Positions 25,053 to 33,217 of a stretch of DNA of 64,000 bases are shown here, piece after piece (position 1 is the stretch's first letter; every line of letters begins with the position of its first letter). A program made the position numbers and the translations under genes. The notes under the pieces are model-generated. The model did no database searches. It saw nothing but the letters and a program-made list of their open reading frames with translations, and was not told where the DNA came from. Source of the stretch: VAZQ01 sp035293945. GTDB lineage: Bacteria; Pseudomonadota; Alphaproteobacteria; Rhizobiales; Xanthobacteraceae. Where the stretch lies: NCBI GenBank assembly GCA_035293945.1, contig DATGLV010000043.1, positions 62,001 through 126,000 on the forward strand, read 5' to 3'.

Positions 25053-26195
25053 TCAGTATTCGTCGAACATCCGTTGAATATCGTTGGGATCAGACGTGAC
25101 GGTCAGCCCCAGGGTCAGCAGCAGCGCCGCCTTTTGGGGACTCAGGTTGTCGGCGACCACCATGCCCGGTTCATACCAATTGTTGCCACGCACGATGCGT
25201 CCGGAACCGACGCGCGAGCTCTGCACCACCACCGCGCTTTGCGCCTTGATGATCTCCTCGATCTCCTTGTCGAGCGAATTGGGAGCACCGGCGCCGACAC
25301 CGGCAATCACGATACCCTTGGCTCCGAGGGCGACCATGGCTTTGGCGACGCCCGCCCGAGTCCCGGTGTGAACATAGGCGATCTCGACATAGGGCATGGT
25401 CGGTACGCCAGCGAGGCTGAACTCGCTCTTGGTCGTGTGGCGCCGATGCGGTGTCCGGTAGAACTCGATCTTGTCGGCATCGATATAGCCTAAAAGCCCG
25501 AGATCGTGAGTACGGAATGTCTGCAGGTGGTAGGTGTTAGTTTTGGTCACCTCTCGCGCCGCATTGATCTCACCGTTGAAGGCAACGAGCGCGCCCATGC
25601 CCCGGGCGGCGGGCGCGCCGGCCAGGCGGATGGCATCCAGCAGGTTCATATGTGCGTCGGAGCTCAGTCCATTGTAGGGCCGCTGCGCGCCTGTCACCAC
25701 GATCGGCTTTTCGCTGTGCACGGTCAGGTTCAGGAAGTAGGTCGTCTCCTCGATCGTGTTGGTGCCCTGCACGTAGACGACGCCGTCGATCTCAGGTGAT
25801 TGCAGGACCTCCTCGATACGAAGCGAGAGCTTGCGCAGGTCGTCGTAGGAGCCCTGGCCCCAGGAGGCGGTCTTGTCGACCTCGACCTGCGCCACCTTGG
25901 CAATCTCGGGCAGCGGCTCGATCAGCTGCTCCCCGGTCAGACGCGGGTTGCCGCTCAACCGATAGTGGATCAAATCCATCCGGTCCTTTCCCATGCTCGG
26001 CAGGGTGCCCGGTCCGACCATCAGGTGGATGCGGGGCAGTCCGCGACTTGAAGCTTGCGCGGGTAAGGGCGCCGAGCTCTGCGCCTGTGCGAGGCGAGGC
26101 TCGTCGGAATGCGCAGTGCTTGCCACAAGCACACTTCCAGCAGCGGCGAGCGCAGTATCCTGCAGGAAACGACGACGACTTGCGGACTTTCTCAT
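25053..26195 (-). CDS. Tat-exported L-asparaginase-like protein with altered catalytic motif
   Basis: A 380-residue type II asparaginase/glutaminase homologue. The N-terminus MRKSASRRRFLQDTALAAAG is a good Tat signal. The first active-site motif, usually TGGTIAG, is here VGPGTLPSMG, retaining the Thr. The second, usually HGTDTLEET, is QGTNTIEET (residues 143-151), so the catalytic Asp is Asn146. The Lys motif is intact in AAREVTKTNTYHLQTF, as are TGAQRPYNGLSSDAHMNLLD and GVGAGAPN. The protein therefore has the fold and export route but may differ in activity or substrate. RNA start: ATG 26195, with GAGGAGATC upstream. It stands alone. Confidence 0.85.
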   Translation of the reverse strand: MRKSASRRRFLQDTALAAAGSVLVASTAHSDEPRLAQAQSSAPLPAQASSRGLPRIHLMVGPGTLPSMGKDRMDLIHYRLSGNPRLTGEQLIEPLPEIAKVAQVEVDKTASWGQGSYDDLRKLSLRIEEVLQSPEIDGVVYVQGTNTIEETTYFLNLTVHSEKPIVVTGAQRPYNGLSSDAHMNLLDAIRLAGAPAARGMGALVAFNGEINAAREVTKTNTYHLQTFRTHDLGLLGYIDADKIEFYRTPHRRHTTKSEFSLAGVPTMPYVEIAYVHTGTRAGVAKAMVALGAKGIVIAGVGAGAPNSLDKEIEEIIKAQSAVVVQSSRVGSGRIVRGNNWYEPGMVVADNLSPQKAALLLTLGLTVTSDPNDIQRMFDEY

Positions 26196-26568
26196 GTTCG
26201 ATCTCCTCTATGCCGGCAATGACACCGCGATCGGCAGTCCGGTTGCGTGCGAGGCGCTCCGACAGGAGCGAATGCCAGCCGACCCAGCAGTTGTTGGCCG
26301 CTCAGACATTGCCGTCCCAGTCGCCATCGCGCCACGGCCCTGACGCGCGCCCACGGCCAAGCTGGTCAATCCTCACGGCATGGTGCGCTTGCCGAGGGTG
26401 ACAGGAAGTGGTCAGAGCGACTGCATCACAACAGGGCCGGAGAGACAAGCGCGACAAGAGCGACAAGAGCGCAACTCAATCACAGCCGTTTCCTTCCACG
26501 AAGACAGCACCTGTTATAAGAAATTGAACCGAAGTACGTATACATGAGTCTGGGCACTGGTCTGCGCC
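26196..26568. other. Intergenic region, nothing recognised
   Basis: About 370 bases between the divergent asparaginase-like gene and the TPR-dioxygenase gene. No gene or RNA was identified. Promoters for both flanking genes should be here; the A+T-richer segment near 26500-26550 is the most likely site for the right-hand one. Confidence 0.45.
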
Positions 26569-27897
26569 GTGGCATCTGCCCCCAGCATCAAAGCTCTATT
26601 CGACGAGGCTGTGGCCCATCAGAAGGCCGGTCGCCTCACCGAGGCTGAAACAGCCTATCGGGCCATCCTTGCGATTTCGCCTGGCCATGTGCTGGCGACC
26701 CAGAACCTCGGCGTGACTGCTGCGACAAAGGGCCAAGTCGATACCGCGATTCGCCTATTCGATGACGTGATCGCCCGAGAGCCCGCGTACGCACCCGCGC
26801 ATTACAACCGGGCGGCAGCGCTCGAGAAGCAGGGGAAAACGCAGGAGTCCATAAAGGGCTTCACGCGGGTCTGTGCGTTGGAGCCCGGCCATTATGATGC
26901 GCATCGGGCACTTGGTTTTTTGTGGCTGGCGGAGGGCCAGAGAGGTCGATCCTTGGATCACTTTGCGCGCACCTACGAGCTGCGGCGCGGCGATGATCGT
27001 CTCGACCCCGAGGCCAGATCGCTGACGCACGCGACCCGCGCCAAGCTTCAGCATGATGCCGAGCAATTCCTTTTCTTGGCCGAGCACCGTCGCGATCGCG
27101 CCCGCTTCGAGCGTTTGGCCCGCGCGTATCGCGCAGTGGCGGATGGCTTTCCCGAGGAGCCGACCAGGCTTTCCGACGAGCAAGTGGAAATGCTCGGCGG
27201 CGACTACAACACGGCCATCACAATCTGCGATGCCCCAGAGCTTGTCGACGGTGCGGTGAATCAGCGAGCAGACGCCGATGCCCTCACCCGGAACTTCCTC
27301 GGCGCGCCGCCCGGTGTGGTCTATTTCGATGCACTCCTGAAGGCGAAAGCGCTCGAAGCGCTGAGGCGCTATTTGCTTGAAAGCACGGTCTGGCACGACT
27401 TCGGTCACATAAGCGGCTTCGTCGCCTCCTACCTTGAGGATGGCCTGGCCTGTCCGTTGATACTTCAGATCGCTGACGAGGTTCGACAGGTCTTCCCCGG
27501 CCTGCTGGCTGAGCACCCCTTGTCACAGGCGTGGGCGTTCAAGGGGCTCCACGCTCGCGCCGCGGTGGACGTTCATGCTGACGATGCCGCGATCAGCCTC
27601 AACTTCTGGATCACGCCGACCAAGGGAAGCCTCACCCGAGATCGCGGTGGCCTGATGGTCTGCCGCGCCCGCCCGCCCCGTGATTGGAAGGTGCGTGGGT
27701 ACCTAGAAGGCCGGGAACGGATTGTAACATTTTTGGAGCAAAACGCCGCGGAGAGCCTGATAGTGCCATACCGGGAGAACCGCGCGGCCTTGTTCGAATC
27801 TCGCTTGTTCCATCAGTCCGATCAGCCGTATTTCTCGTCAAGCTACGAGAATCACAGGGTAAATATCACATTCTTGTTCGGGCGCCATAGCCCATGA
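26569..27897 (+). CDS. TPR protein with C-terminal 2OG-Fe(II) oxygenase-like domain
   Basis: A 442-residue cytoplasmic protein. Residues ~5-140 contain four tetratricopeptide repeats (FDEAVAHQKAGRLTEAETAY, ATQNLGVTAATKGQVDTAIR, HYNRAAALEKQGKTQESIKG, AHRALGFLWLAEGQRGRSLD). The C-terminal half looks like a jelly-roll dioxygenase: a putative HxD iron site in VDVHADDAAISLNFWITP, a second His in SRLFHQSDQPYF and an Arg for 2-oxoglutarate in NHRVNITFLF. Such TPR-oxygenases hydroxylate proteins or small molecules. The start is GTG 26569 and lacks a clear ribosome site; no in-frame ATG exists just upstream. No functional neighbours are evident. Confidence 0.75.
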   Translation: MASAPSIKALFDEAVAHQKAGRLTEAETAYRAILAISPGHVLATQNLGVTAATKGQVDTAIRLFDDVIAREPAYAPAHYNRAAALEKQGKTQESIKGFTRVCALEPGHYDAHRALGFLWLAEGQRGRSLDHFARTYELRRGDDRLDPEARSLTHATRAKLQHDAEQFLFLAEHRRDRARFERLARAYRAVADGFPEEPTRLSDEQVEMLGGDYNTAITICDAPELVDGAVNQRADADALTRNFLGAPPGVVYFDALLKAKALEALRRYLLESTVWHDFGHISGFVASYLEDGLACPLILQIADEVRQVFPGLLAEHPLSQAWAFKGLHARAAVDVHADDAAISLNFWITPTKGSLTRDRGGLMVCRARPPRDWKVRGYLEGRERIVTFLEQNAAESLIVPYRENRAALFESRLFHQSDQPYFSSSYENHRVNITFLFGRHSP

Positions 27898-28039
27898 GAG
27901 AGCCCGGGTGCTGACGCAGCATGATATGAAGGTGAAAAGCTCCGACCATCCCAAAATTGACACACCGGCCGGAGGCACCTTATATACGGCGTGTTGCCGG
28001 TCAGCTGGCGCTGCCATGTCTTGAGGGAACCCGCGACCC

Positions 28040-28912
28040 ATGTCGCTGTCCGAGACAAAGGGAAAATACACAAACTCGGCGCTGCGGGTGGGCGATCCGG
28101 ATCCTTACCCGGAACGCCTGGTCGGTGAATTCATCGGCACCGTCGTTTCCAACGAGGCGGTCAACGACGAATACAAGCACCTGATTCTGGATGTCCATGA
28201 GCACGCCCTGACCGCCTATGCGGGACAGATGTTTCATCTGCTCTGCCCTTCGCCCGATGGTGCGGAAGTCTGGATGCGCCGCCCCATGAGCGTCTATCGC
28301 GTCAACAGGGCCGCGGGCCAGATCGAATTCCTCTACAAGGTGGAGGGACGCGGAACGCGCGGAATTGCCACCCTTGCTCCCGGGGACGACTTCAATCTCG
28401 CCGGTCCTCTCGGGGTCGGTTTCAAGCTGCAGAAAAGCTGGAAGAATATCGTCGTGCTTGGTCGCGGTGTTGGTCTCGCGACGCTCGCGCCGCTGTCGCA
28501 GTTGGCCGCGGAGCGGAATGTCGGCGTCACCGCAATCCTGAGCGCCCGAAATTCGGGCGTCGTCATGTCGAAGCAATTGTTCGAGCAGCTCGGCGCGCAC
28601 ACGATCACAGTCGTTGATACGGACAACAGCAGCGCCGTCGAAAACGTCGAACGAATCCTCGAATCGCTGATCGGCGAAGGAAAAGCGGACGCCTTCTTCA
28701 CTTGCGGCTCGGCGCGGCTGCTCAAGCTCATGCAGCGGCTTGGCAAAAAGCACAACATCCCCGGCCAAGTCGCCATGGAGCAGATCATGGTCTGCGGGTT
28801 CGGAGCCTGCTACGTTTGCGTACGCACATTCGAAGTCGATGGGAAACGCGTGCTCAAGCGCGTGTGCCGCGACGGCCCGGTATTCAACATGCAGGAGGCC
28901 GTCGGATGGTAG
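28040..28912 (+). CDS. PyrK-like electron-transfer subunit (FAD/NAD-binding, 2Fe-2S)
   Basis: A 290-residue reductase subunit resembling the electron-transfer subunit of class 1B dihydroorotate dehydrogenase. It has an N-terminal FAD barrel (MFHLLCPSPDGAEVWMRRPM with the RxxS-type flavin motif RRPMSVYRV), a NAD domain (IVVLGRGVGLATLAPLSQLA) and a C-terminal 2Fe-2S motif with Cys252, Cys257, Cys260 and Cys276 (CGFGACYVC ... KRVCRDG). Electrons would pass NADH-FAD-2Fe-2S to the FMN subunit encoded next. The stop codon overlaps the start of that gene (ATGGTAG), indicating translational coupling. The ~35-residue N-terminal extension is not typical of PyrK. No other pyrimidine genes are nearby. 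Confidence 0.87.
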   Translation: MSLSETKGKYTNSALRVGDPDPYPERLVGEFIGTVVSNEAVNDEYKHLILDVHEHALTAYAGQMFHLLCPSPDGAEVWMRRPMSVYRVNRAAGQIEFLYKVEGRGTRGIATLAPGDDFNLAGPLGVGFKLQKSWKNIVVLGRGVGLATLAPLSQLAAERNVGVTAILSARNSGVVMSKQLFEQLGAHTITVVDTDNSSAVENVERILESLIGEGKADAFFTCGSARLLKLMQRLGKKHNIPGQVAMEQIMVCGFGACYVCVRTFEVDGKRVLKRVCRDGPVFNMQEAVGW

Positions 28913-29853
28913 ATCTTTCAGTGAAGATCGGCGAGATCACGCTGCAGAATCCCGTGACGCCCGCATCCGGCGCATTCTCGTGGGAATATAACGACGTCAT
29001 CGACCTGAACCGGCTCGGCGGCCTCGTGGCCAAGACCATCTGCCGCGAGCCGCGACTGGGCAATCCCACCCCGAGAATGGCTGAAACCGAGGGCGGGATC
29101 ATTCAATCGATTGGCTTGCCCGGGAAGGGAATTGAATATTTCGTCGAGCACATCGTGCCCGAATATGCGAAGTTCAAGCCGCCGCTGATCGTGAGCGTCT
29201 CCTCGGAGAGCATCGAAGATTTCGCGGCGCTTGCCGAGGAGCTCAGCGTACCCGACGTTGACGTCATCGAGGCGAACATATCTTGCCCGACCCGCAACTC
29301 AACCGGCGGCAACTTTGCGATGCATGAGGGCTATACGCGGGACTGCATCCGGGCAATCCGTGCCAAAACCAACAAGCCGCTCTGGGTGAAGCTGTCGCCC
29401 AACGCGGGCGACATCGTTTCGGTAGCGCAGGCCGCAGAAGACGCCGGTGCCGACTGCCTGGTTATCGCCAATACGTTCTTGTCCCTCAAGATCCGGACCG
29501 ATAATTTTCGGCCGGCCTTGGGCAACAAGTTCGGTGGATTGGTCTCGCCGGCACTCAAGCCGATCATCTTGCGGATGGTCTATCAGGTGGCCAAGGCGGT
29601 CAAAATTCCGATTATCGGAATCGGCGGCGTGACCAAAGCCGAAGATGTTGTCGAGTACATGCTTGCCGGCGCCAGCGCCGTTGGGGTCGGTTACGCCGCC
29701 TTCCGCAATCCCACCGCCCTGATCACGATCATCGAGGACCTCGAGGCATGGTGCGACAATCGCGGGATCAAGAAGGTGACGGAGCTGATCAAGGCCGTGC
29801 GCGATGACGACATGGTCACGGATACGCTCGTTGCCGCGTCCCACGGCGTGTAA
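28906..29853 (+). CDS. Class 1B dihydroorotate dehydrogenase-like FMN subunit (PyrD family)
   Basis: A 315-residue FMN TIM-barrel protein. Family features are ITLQNPVTPASGAFSWEY, the FMN/substrate loop TPRMAETEGGIIQSIGLPG, the active-site segment IEANISCPTRNSTGGNF (Cys as catalytic base of class 1 enzymes), WVKLSPNAGDI, GLVSPALKPIILRMVY and the phosphate site IPIIGIGGVTKAEDV with GASAVGVGYAAFRNP. The start ATG 28906 has GGAGG nine bases upstream and overlaps the PyrK-like gene by seven bases. Relatives of this bacterium usually use a quinone-linked class 2 enzyme for UMP synthesis, so this pair may serve a different dihydropyrimidine or lactam-like substrate; that is inference. It is convergent with the GntR gene. 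Confidence 0.87.
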   Translation: MVDLSVKIGEITLQNPVTPASGAFSWEYNDVIDLNRLGGLVAKTICREPRLGNPTPRMAETEGGIIQSIGLPGKGIEYFVEHIVPEYAKFKPPLIVSVSSESIEDFAALAEELSVPDVDVIEANISCPTRNSTGGNFAMHEGYTRDCIRAIRAKTNKPLWVKLSPNAGDIVSVAQAAEDAGADCLVIANTFLSLKIRTDNFRPALGNKFGGLVSPALKPIILRMVYQVAKAVKIPIIGIGGVTKAEDVVEYMLAGASAVGVGYAAFRNPTALITIIEDLEAWCDNRGIKKVTELIKAVRDDDMVTDTLVAASHGV

Positions 29854-29923
29854 TCGACGAACGCGCCGCCTCCTGCGATCGGCTTCCCTTCGTCTCGCCA
29901 ACAGGTGTAGACCGGAGCAACAC

Positions 29924-30658
29924 TTAGCGAGGCTTCACGCCGGTCTCCTCGGTGCCGAAGATCGAGCTCTCCACGCCCTGCGCGGTGTTGTCGATGTGCC
30001 GTGTAAGCGCCGCGCAGGCGGACTCGATGTTGCGGTCAAGTGTCGCCGCTACAATCTCCTTGTGCTCTGAGCTCATTCCTGTGCGGGGAATAGGCCGACG
30101 CAACTCGGTGCGATGGCGATAACGCTGCGATTGATCGTAAAGAAGCTCCGTGAACCGCAGCAGCCATCGCGATGGACAGCCGGCAATCAGCGCCATGTGG
30201 AACGCGCGATTCGCCCGCTCCCAGCCCATGATCACATCAGGCGCCGGCTCGCGCATCGACTTTTCGACGCGCTCGAGGCTGTGACACGCGGCCACCACCT
30301 GTCCCTCCCAAGCAAGCGGTCCGTGTTGGATCGATTGCCGTAGCGCCTCGACCTCGATCACTTTGCGGGATGCGGTGATATCGCGAAGCTCCTCACGGCT
30401 GATCGGCGCCACCCGATAACCGCGTTGCGCCTCGGTCTCCACCAACCCGTCGGCGACGAGGCGCGACAAAGCCTCGCGCAGGCCGCTCGCCCCGAAACCG
30501 AAGGTCTTGCGGAGGAAATCGATGCGCAGCTTTGCGGACGGCGCCAGCGTGCCGTCGATGATCGCCTGTCGCAGGCAATCGTAAGCGCCCTCGATCTGGG
30601 TGCCGTAGACCTCTTTGGCGGGGACAATAATCCTAGCGCTATCCATGCCTCGCATCAT
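29924..30658 (-). CDS. GntR/FadR-type transcriptional regulator (FCD domain)
   Basis: A 244-residue regulator. The N-terminal winged helix covers residues ~18-85 (YDCLRQAIIDGTLAPSAKLR, LRKTFGFGASGLREALSRLV, GLVETEAQRGYRVAPIS). The C-terminal all-helical FCD effector domain contains EVEALRQSIQHG, NRAFHMALIAGCPSRWLLRF and EHKEIVAATLDRNIESACAA, including the His/Asp residues that bind a metal or acid ligand in this family. Three in-frame starts (30658, 30655, 30646) are possible. It is divergent from the binding-protein gene at 30764, and the short region between them holds a strong promoter and three phased repeats, so it probably controls that gene and perhaps itself. Confidence 0.87.
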   Translation of the reverse strand: MMRGMDSARIIVPAKEVYGTQIEGAYDCLRQAIIDGTLAPSAKLRIDFLRKTFGFGASGLREALSRLVADGLVETEAQRGYRVAPISREELRDITASRKVIEVEALRQSIQHGPLAWEGQVVAACHSLERVEKSMREPAPDVIMGWERANRAFHMALIAGCPSRWLLRFTELLYDQSQRYRHRTELRRPIPRTGMSSEHKEIVAATLDRNIESACAALTRHIDNTAQGVESSIFGTEETGVKPR

Positions 30659-30675
30659 AGAGGCCGAGCGGTCGG

Positions 30676-30703
30676 TTGACAAAACGATAGAGCGCCATAA
30701 AAT
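30676..30703 (+). promoter_or_regulatory. Sigma-70-type promoter with phased CGATA repeats (candidate GntR operator)
   Basis: TTGACA (30676-30681) and TAAAAT (30698-30703) are separated by 16 bases, in front of the gene at 30764. The word CGATA recurs at 30685, 30704 and 30723, each exactly 19 bases apart, and the last two copies extend to CGATAAAA. Nearly two helical turns of spacing puts the sites on one DNA face, overlapping and following the promoter, as expected for a repressor operator. Confidence 0.65.
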
Positions 30704-30763
30704 CGATAAAATACGGTTTTGACGATAAAAGTCTAATGACGGCGCACAAGTTGGAGCACTGCC

Positions 30764-31702
30764 ATGAGCGCAAAAAAGCTTGTTCTTGAAACGACTTCGC
30801 CCTTTCAGGGCCTGCCGGAGCTCGTGGCCTATGATGAGGGCTTGTTCGCCAAAGAAGGTCTTGAAATCCAATGGGCCGAGCGCGACGAGGCCGGCATCAA
30901 AACCGCCGATACCTCGATCACCAGGCCCAACGGCACCAGCATGTTCGCCAGCCACGGCACCTTGCTCGAGCAGGGCAAGGCCGACATGTACAACGCTTGC
31001 GAATGGGGCAATTACTGCCGGGCAGGCGGAACCGCGGTCGGGAGCCGCCAAGTTGGCCGTCGCGGCATCGTGACTTTCGCAGCGATCGTGGTGCGGCCCG
31101 ATTCGCCCGTGTACACGGTGCAGCAGCTTGCGAACCGCACCGTCGGCGTTCCCTTCTATGCGGGCACGCACTATCTCGCGCTGCATCTCCTCGAAGGATT
31201 TCTGCCCCGCGATCAGATCAAGCTGTGCAGCGCCCCGAACGGATCACGCAACCGGTTCGACCTTATGATGAAGGGCGAGGTTGAAGCGACCACATTGACC
31301 GAGCCTTATGTCACGCTTGCTGAAAAGAAGGGATGCCGCGTCATCGCCTCGGCTTTCTATCACGGGACTGAGGTGGCTTCGGATCGGGTCGACGGCGAGA
31401 CCTACGCCGCTTTCAACCGCGCGGTACGCGAGGCGGTGCGTCGTATCAACGCCAACAAGAAGGCATACCTTCACTACTTCATCGACTACCACAAGAAGCG
31501 CGATCCGGAGATCGGAAAGCTCAAGCTCGAGGACCTGCGCGAAGGCCGCCTGGTTGTGGTCGACCCGGCTCCGATTCCGAACGATGAGCTGGAACGCACC
31601 TATAACTGGGTGAAGAGCTGGGGCATGCTGGAAGACACCGAGTCGGCGGCGCAACTCGTCAACATGACGGTGCAGTCGCAGGCGCACGCTTCGGCTCATT
31701 AG
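30764..31702 (+). CDS. NMT1/THI5-like substrate-binding-fold protein without signal peptide
   Basis: A 312-residue protein of the SsuA/NMT1-like periplasmic-binding fold. It starts MSAKKLVLETTSPFQGLPEL and has AYDEGLFAKEGLEIQWAERD, SHGTLLEQGKADMYNACEWG, VRPDSPVYTVQQLANRTVGV and a long helical C-terminus. No signal sequence is present and GGAG at 30753 fixes the start, so the protein should be cytoplasmic. This parallels the decarboxylase-family proteins at 7770 and 9675, enzymes built on the same fold. It could be an enzyme or a cytoplasmic ligand sensor. It is divergent from the GntR regulator and close to the PyrK/PyrD-like pair, suggesting a shared pathway. Confidence 0.72.
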   Translation: MSAKKLVLETTSPFQGLPELVAYDEGLFAKEGLEIQWAERDEAGIKTADTSITRPNGTSMFASHGTLLEQGKADMYNACEWGNYCRAGGTAVGSRQVGRRGIVTFAAIVVRPDSPVYTVQQLANRTVGVPFYAGTHYLALHLLEGFLPRDQIKLCSAPNGSRNRFDLMMKGEVEATTLTEPYVTLAEKKGCRVIASAFYHGTEVASDRVDGETYAAFNRAVREAVRRINANKKAYLHYFIDYHKKRDPEIGKLKLEDLREGRLVVVDPAPIPNDELERTYNWVKSWGMLEDTESAAQLVNMTVQSQAHASAH

Positions 31703-31723
31703 AGCACGATCAGAGCACGATCC

Positions 31724-31770
31724 CGAAAAGCCTGCCCCGGACTTGATCGGCGGCAGGAGACCGGTTTTCG
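31724..31770. repeat. Palindromic intergenic repeat (CGAAAAG...TTTTCG type)
   Basis: CGAAAAGCCTGCC (31724-31736) pairs with GGCAGG (31752-31757) and TTTTCG (31765-31770), leaving an internal segment GGACTTGATC. It follows the stop codon of the binding-protein gene by about 20 bases and is related to the elements at 7671 and 32074. It may serve as a termination or mRNA-end structure. Confidence 0.55.
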
Positions 31771-31820
31771 AAAAAGGCTTGTCCCCCGCGAAAGCCGGGA
31801 TGATGCTCCATCAATAATGC

Positions 31821-31859
31821 AGAGCGGCTTGATGATTCGAAGAAAAATCATCCCGCTCT
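31821..31859. terminator. Two-part inverted repeat in the intergenic region
   Basis: AGAGCGG (31821-31827) pairs with CCGCTCT (31853-31859), and GATGATT (31831-31837) pairs with AATCATC (31846-31852); CTT bulges out on the left arm. No T-run follows, so it is a weak terminator candidate or another repeat element. The rest of 31703-32188 has no recognisable gene. Confidence 0.4.
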
Positions 31860-32073
31860 AGCCCGACTGCAGCACATATCCGTCCGCACTCGCCGGCATG
31901 ATGGCCAAGGTCGCTATCATGTCGGCAGAAGGCGTTGGTGCGAGCAGGCGCGAACGGAGCGGCCGAAAGCTGTCGGCGCCGCGCGCCGCTTGGGGAGGCG
32001 CAATCTTCCTGATCCGGAGCTGCGCTACTTGATCTAGATCAACATACCGGATCCGATTTTGGCCAAAGGCTAT

Positions 32074-32101
32074 CCTGGAAAAGTGGACACCGGTTTTCCG
32101 G
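32074..32101. repeat. Short palindromic repeat (GGAAAAGTGGACACCGGTTTTCC)
   Basis: CTGGAAAA and TTTTCCGG arms enclose GTGGACACCGG. It is a compact version of the GGAAAA...TTTTCC family seen at 7671, 18491 and 31724. Confidence 0.5.
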
Positions 32102-32188
32102 CCAATGGCTGCGCACGCGTAAGAGCGTAGAGCGCAGTCCCATCCCGTTCGGACGAAATGCGCCCCGGTGACAGCAGCGGGTGGCATC

Positions 32189-32626
32189 ATGATTGTTGTA
32201 CGATCGGCAGGACTGAGCGCCGTCTTCGTGGCGACATGGACCTTCAGCGCTTATGCAGGCCCATGCTCGACCCAGATCGAGCAGACCCGCATTCGAATCG
32301 AAGCCAAGCTCGGAGCGCAGGCTGCCGCCGGATCGAGCGCACCTGAGAGCTCAAATGCGCGCCTGCATCGGCAGCCAACGCCAAATTCGATTACTTCCGC
32401 CGAGGAAACGCTCGGCGAGGTTTCAAATAAGACGGTGGAGTTGGTGAATTGGTCAATAATTCCGTCCGGCCCGCACATGGGAGCCCAAGACCACTCCAGC
32501 GCGCGGAGCCCGCACATGCGGGCGTTGCTCTGCTGTGCGGAAGTGCAGGCACAAATTACGTTGAACGAAAGACAATGGCGCCCTGCGCGGCCCGTAACTC
32601 AAAGCAACTCGCGCCCGCTGGCATAA
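32189..32626 (+). CDS. Small exported protein of unknown function
   Basis: A 145-residue protein with a signal peptide (MIVVRSAGLSAVFVATWTFS, then AYAGPC). The mature start GPCSTQIEQTRIRIEAKLGA, then PESSNARLHRQPTPNSITSA and EETLGEVSNKTVELVN, resembles a family of small exported proteins I have seen in bradyrhizobia, in which a helical segment ends with a Cys and AL..V. Here the C-terminal half (from about residue 85) looks atypical, so the gene may carry an old indel. GGGTGG lies 7-12 bases before the ATG. The broken arylsulfatase follows directly. Confidence 0.5.
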   Translation: MIVVRSAGLSAVFVATWTFSAYAGPCSTQIEQTRIRIEAKLGAQAAAGSSAPESSNARLHRQPTPNSITSAEETLGEVSNKTVELVNWSIIPSGPHMGAQDHSSARSPHMRALLCCAEVQAQITLNERQWRPARPVTQSNSRPLA

Positions 32627-32641
32627 AACGGAGCCCACACA

Positions 32642-32971
32642 ATGCGATCCAAGGCGATAGCACTGCTCGTCTCCACTGCAACCTTCATTGTTCTCACCAG
32701 CGTTCCATCAGGGGCGCAGCAGACCACCGGCGAGCCGGGTTCACCCAGCGCAACGACCACAATTGACGGCCACGTGCTGCCGCCGCCACCCTCGCAGTTC
32801 GGCGGCGAGGTCGAGCTCAATGCCGCACAATCGAAGGCGTATTGGCCGGCCCGCGTGGTGTCACCCAAGGGCGCCCCAAATATTCTGCTGATCATCACCG
32901 ATGACGTGGGCTTTGGCGAATCCTGCTGGAAAACGGTTATCGCACTTCGTGGTTCGGCAAGGAGCACATAA
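32642..32971 (+). pseudogene. Arylsulfatase remnant with internal deletion
   Basis: The N-terminus is that of an exported arylsulfatase: signal peptide MRSKAIALLVSTATFIVLTS, then ATTTIDGHVLPPPPSQFGGE and the sulfatase start GAPNILLIITDDVGFG. In intact enzymes the CxPxR formylglycine site follows some 40-50 residues later. Here, immediately after GFG, another frame continues with ILLENGYRTSWFGKEH, a segment that lies well beyond the active site. So an internal stretch including the catalytic Cys motif is deleted and the frame is shifted. It cannot encode an active sulfatase. Confidence 0.75.
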
Positions 32972-33217
32972 TGGAAGGCGAACGCATTCGAGCGTCCTTG
33001 GCAGTCCCGCTCCTGCCGGAGCGTTTGGCCCGCCGGTCTCCGTCAAATAGCCCCGAGGTACCTCGATAGTGGCGCACTGTCGGAGCGCCGACCAAGCTTC
33101 GGTTGAGACCGTCGAATCGCGCAGCGCATCTGTGAGACTCTTTATAGAAACAATGCGGCGGGTGGCACGTTTGTCCATCGCAGCAATAACGCTGTGGTCT
33201 GCGGCTCGAGGATAGTC

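Noticed and set aside
29924..31186. A longer 420-residue version of the GntR protein
   Set aside because: The extra N-terminal part overlaps the divergent gene and its promoter; the winged helix begins normally from the start near 30658.
32168..32626. Programmed frameshifting in the small exported protein
   Set aside because: The atypical C-terminal half is better explained by an old indel; no slippery heptamer with downstream structure was seen.
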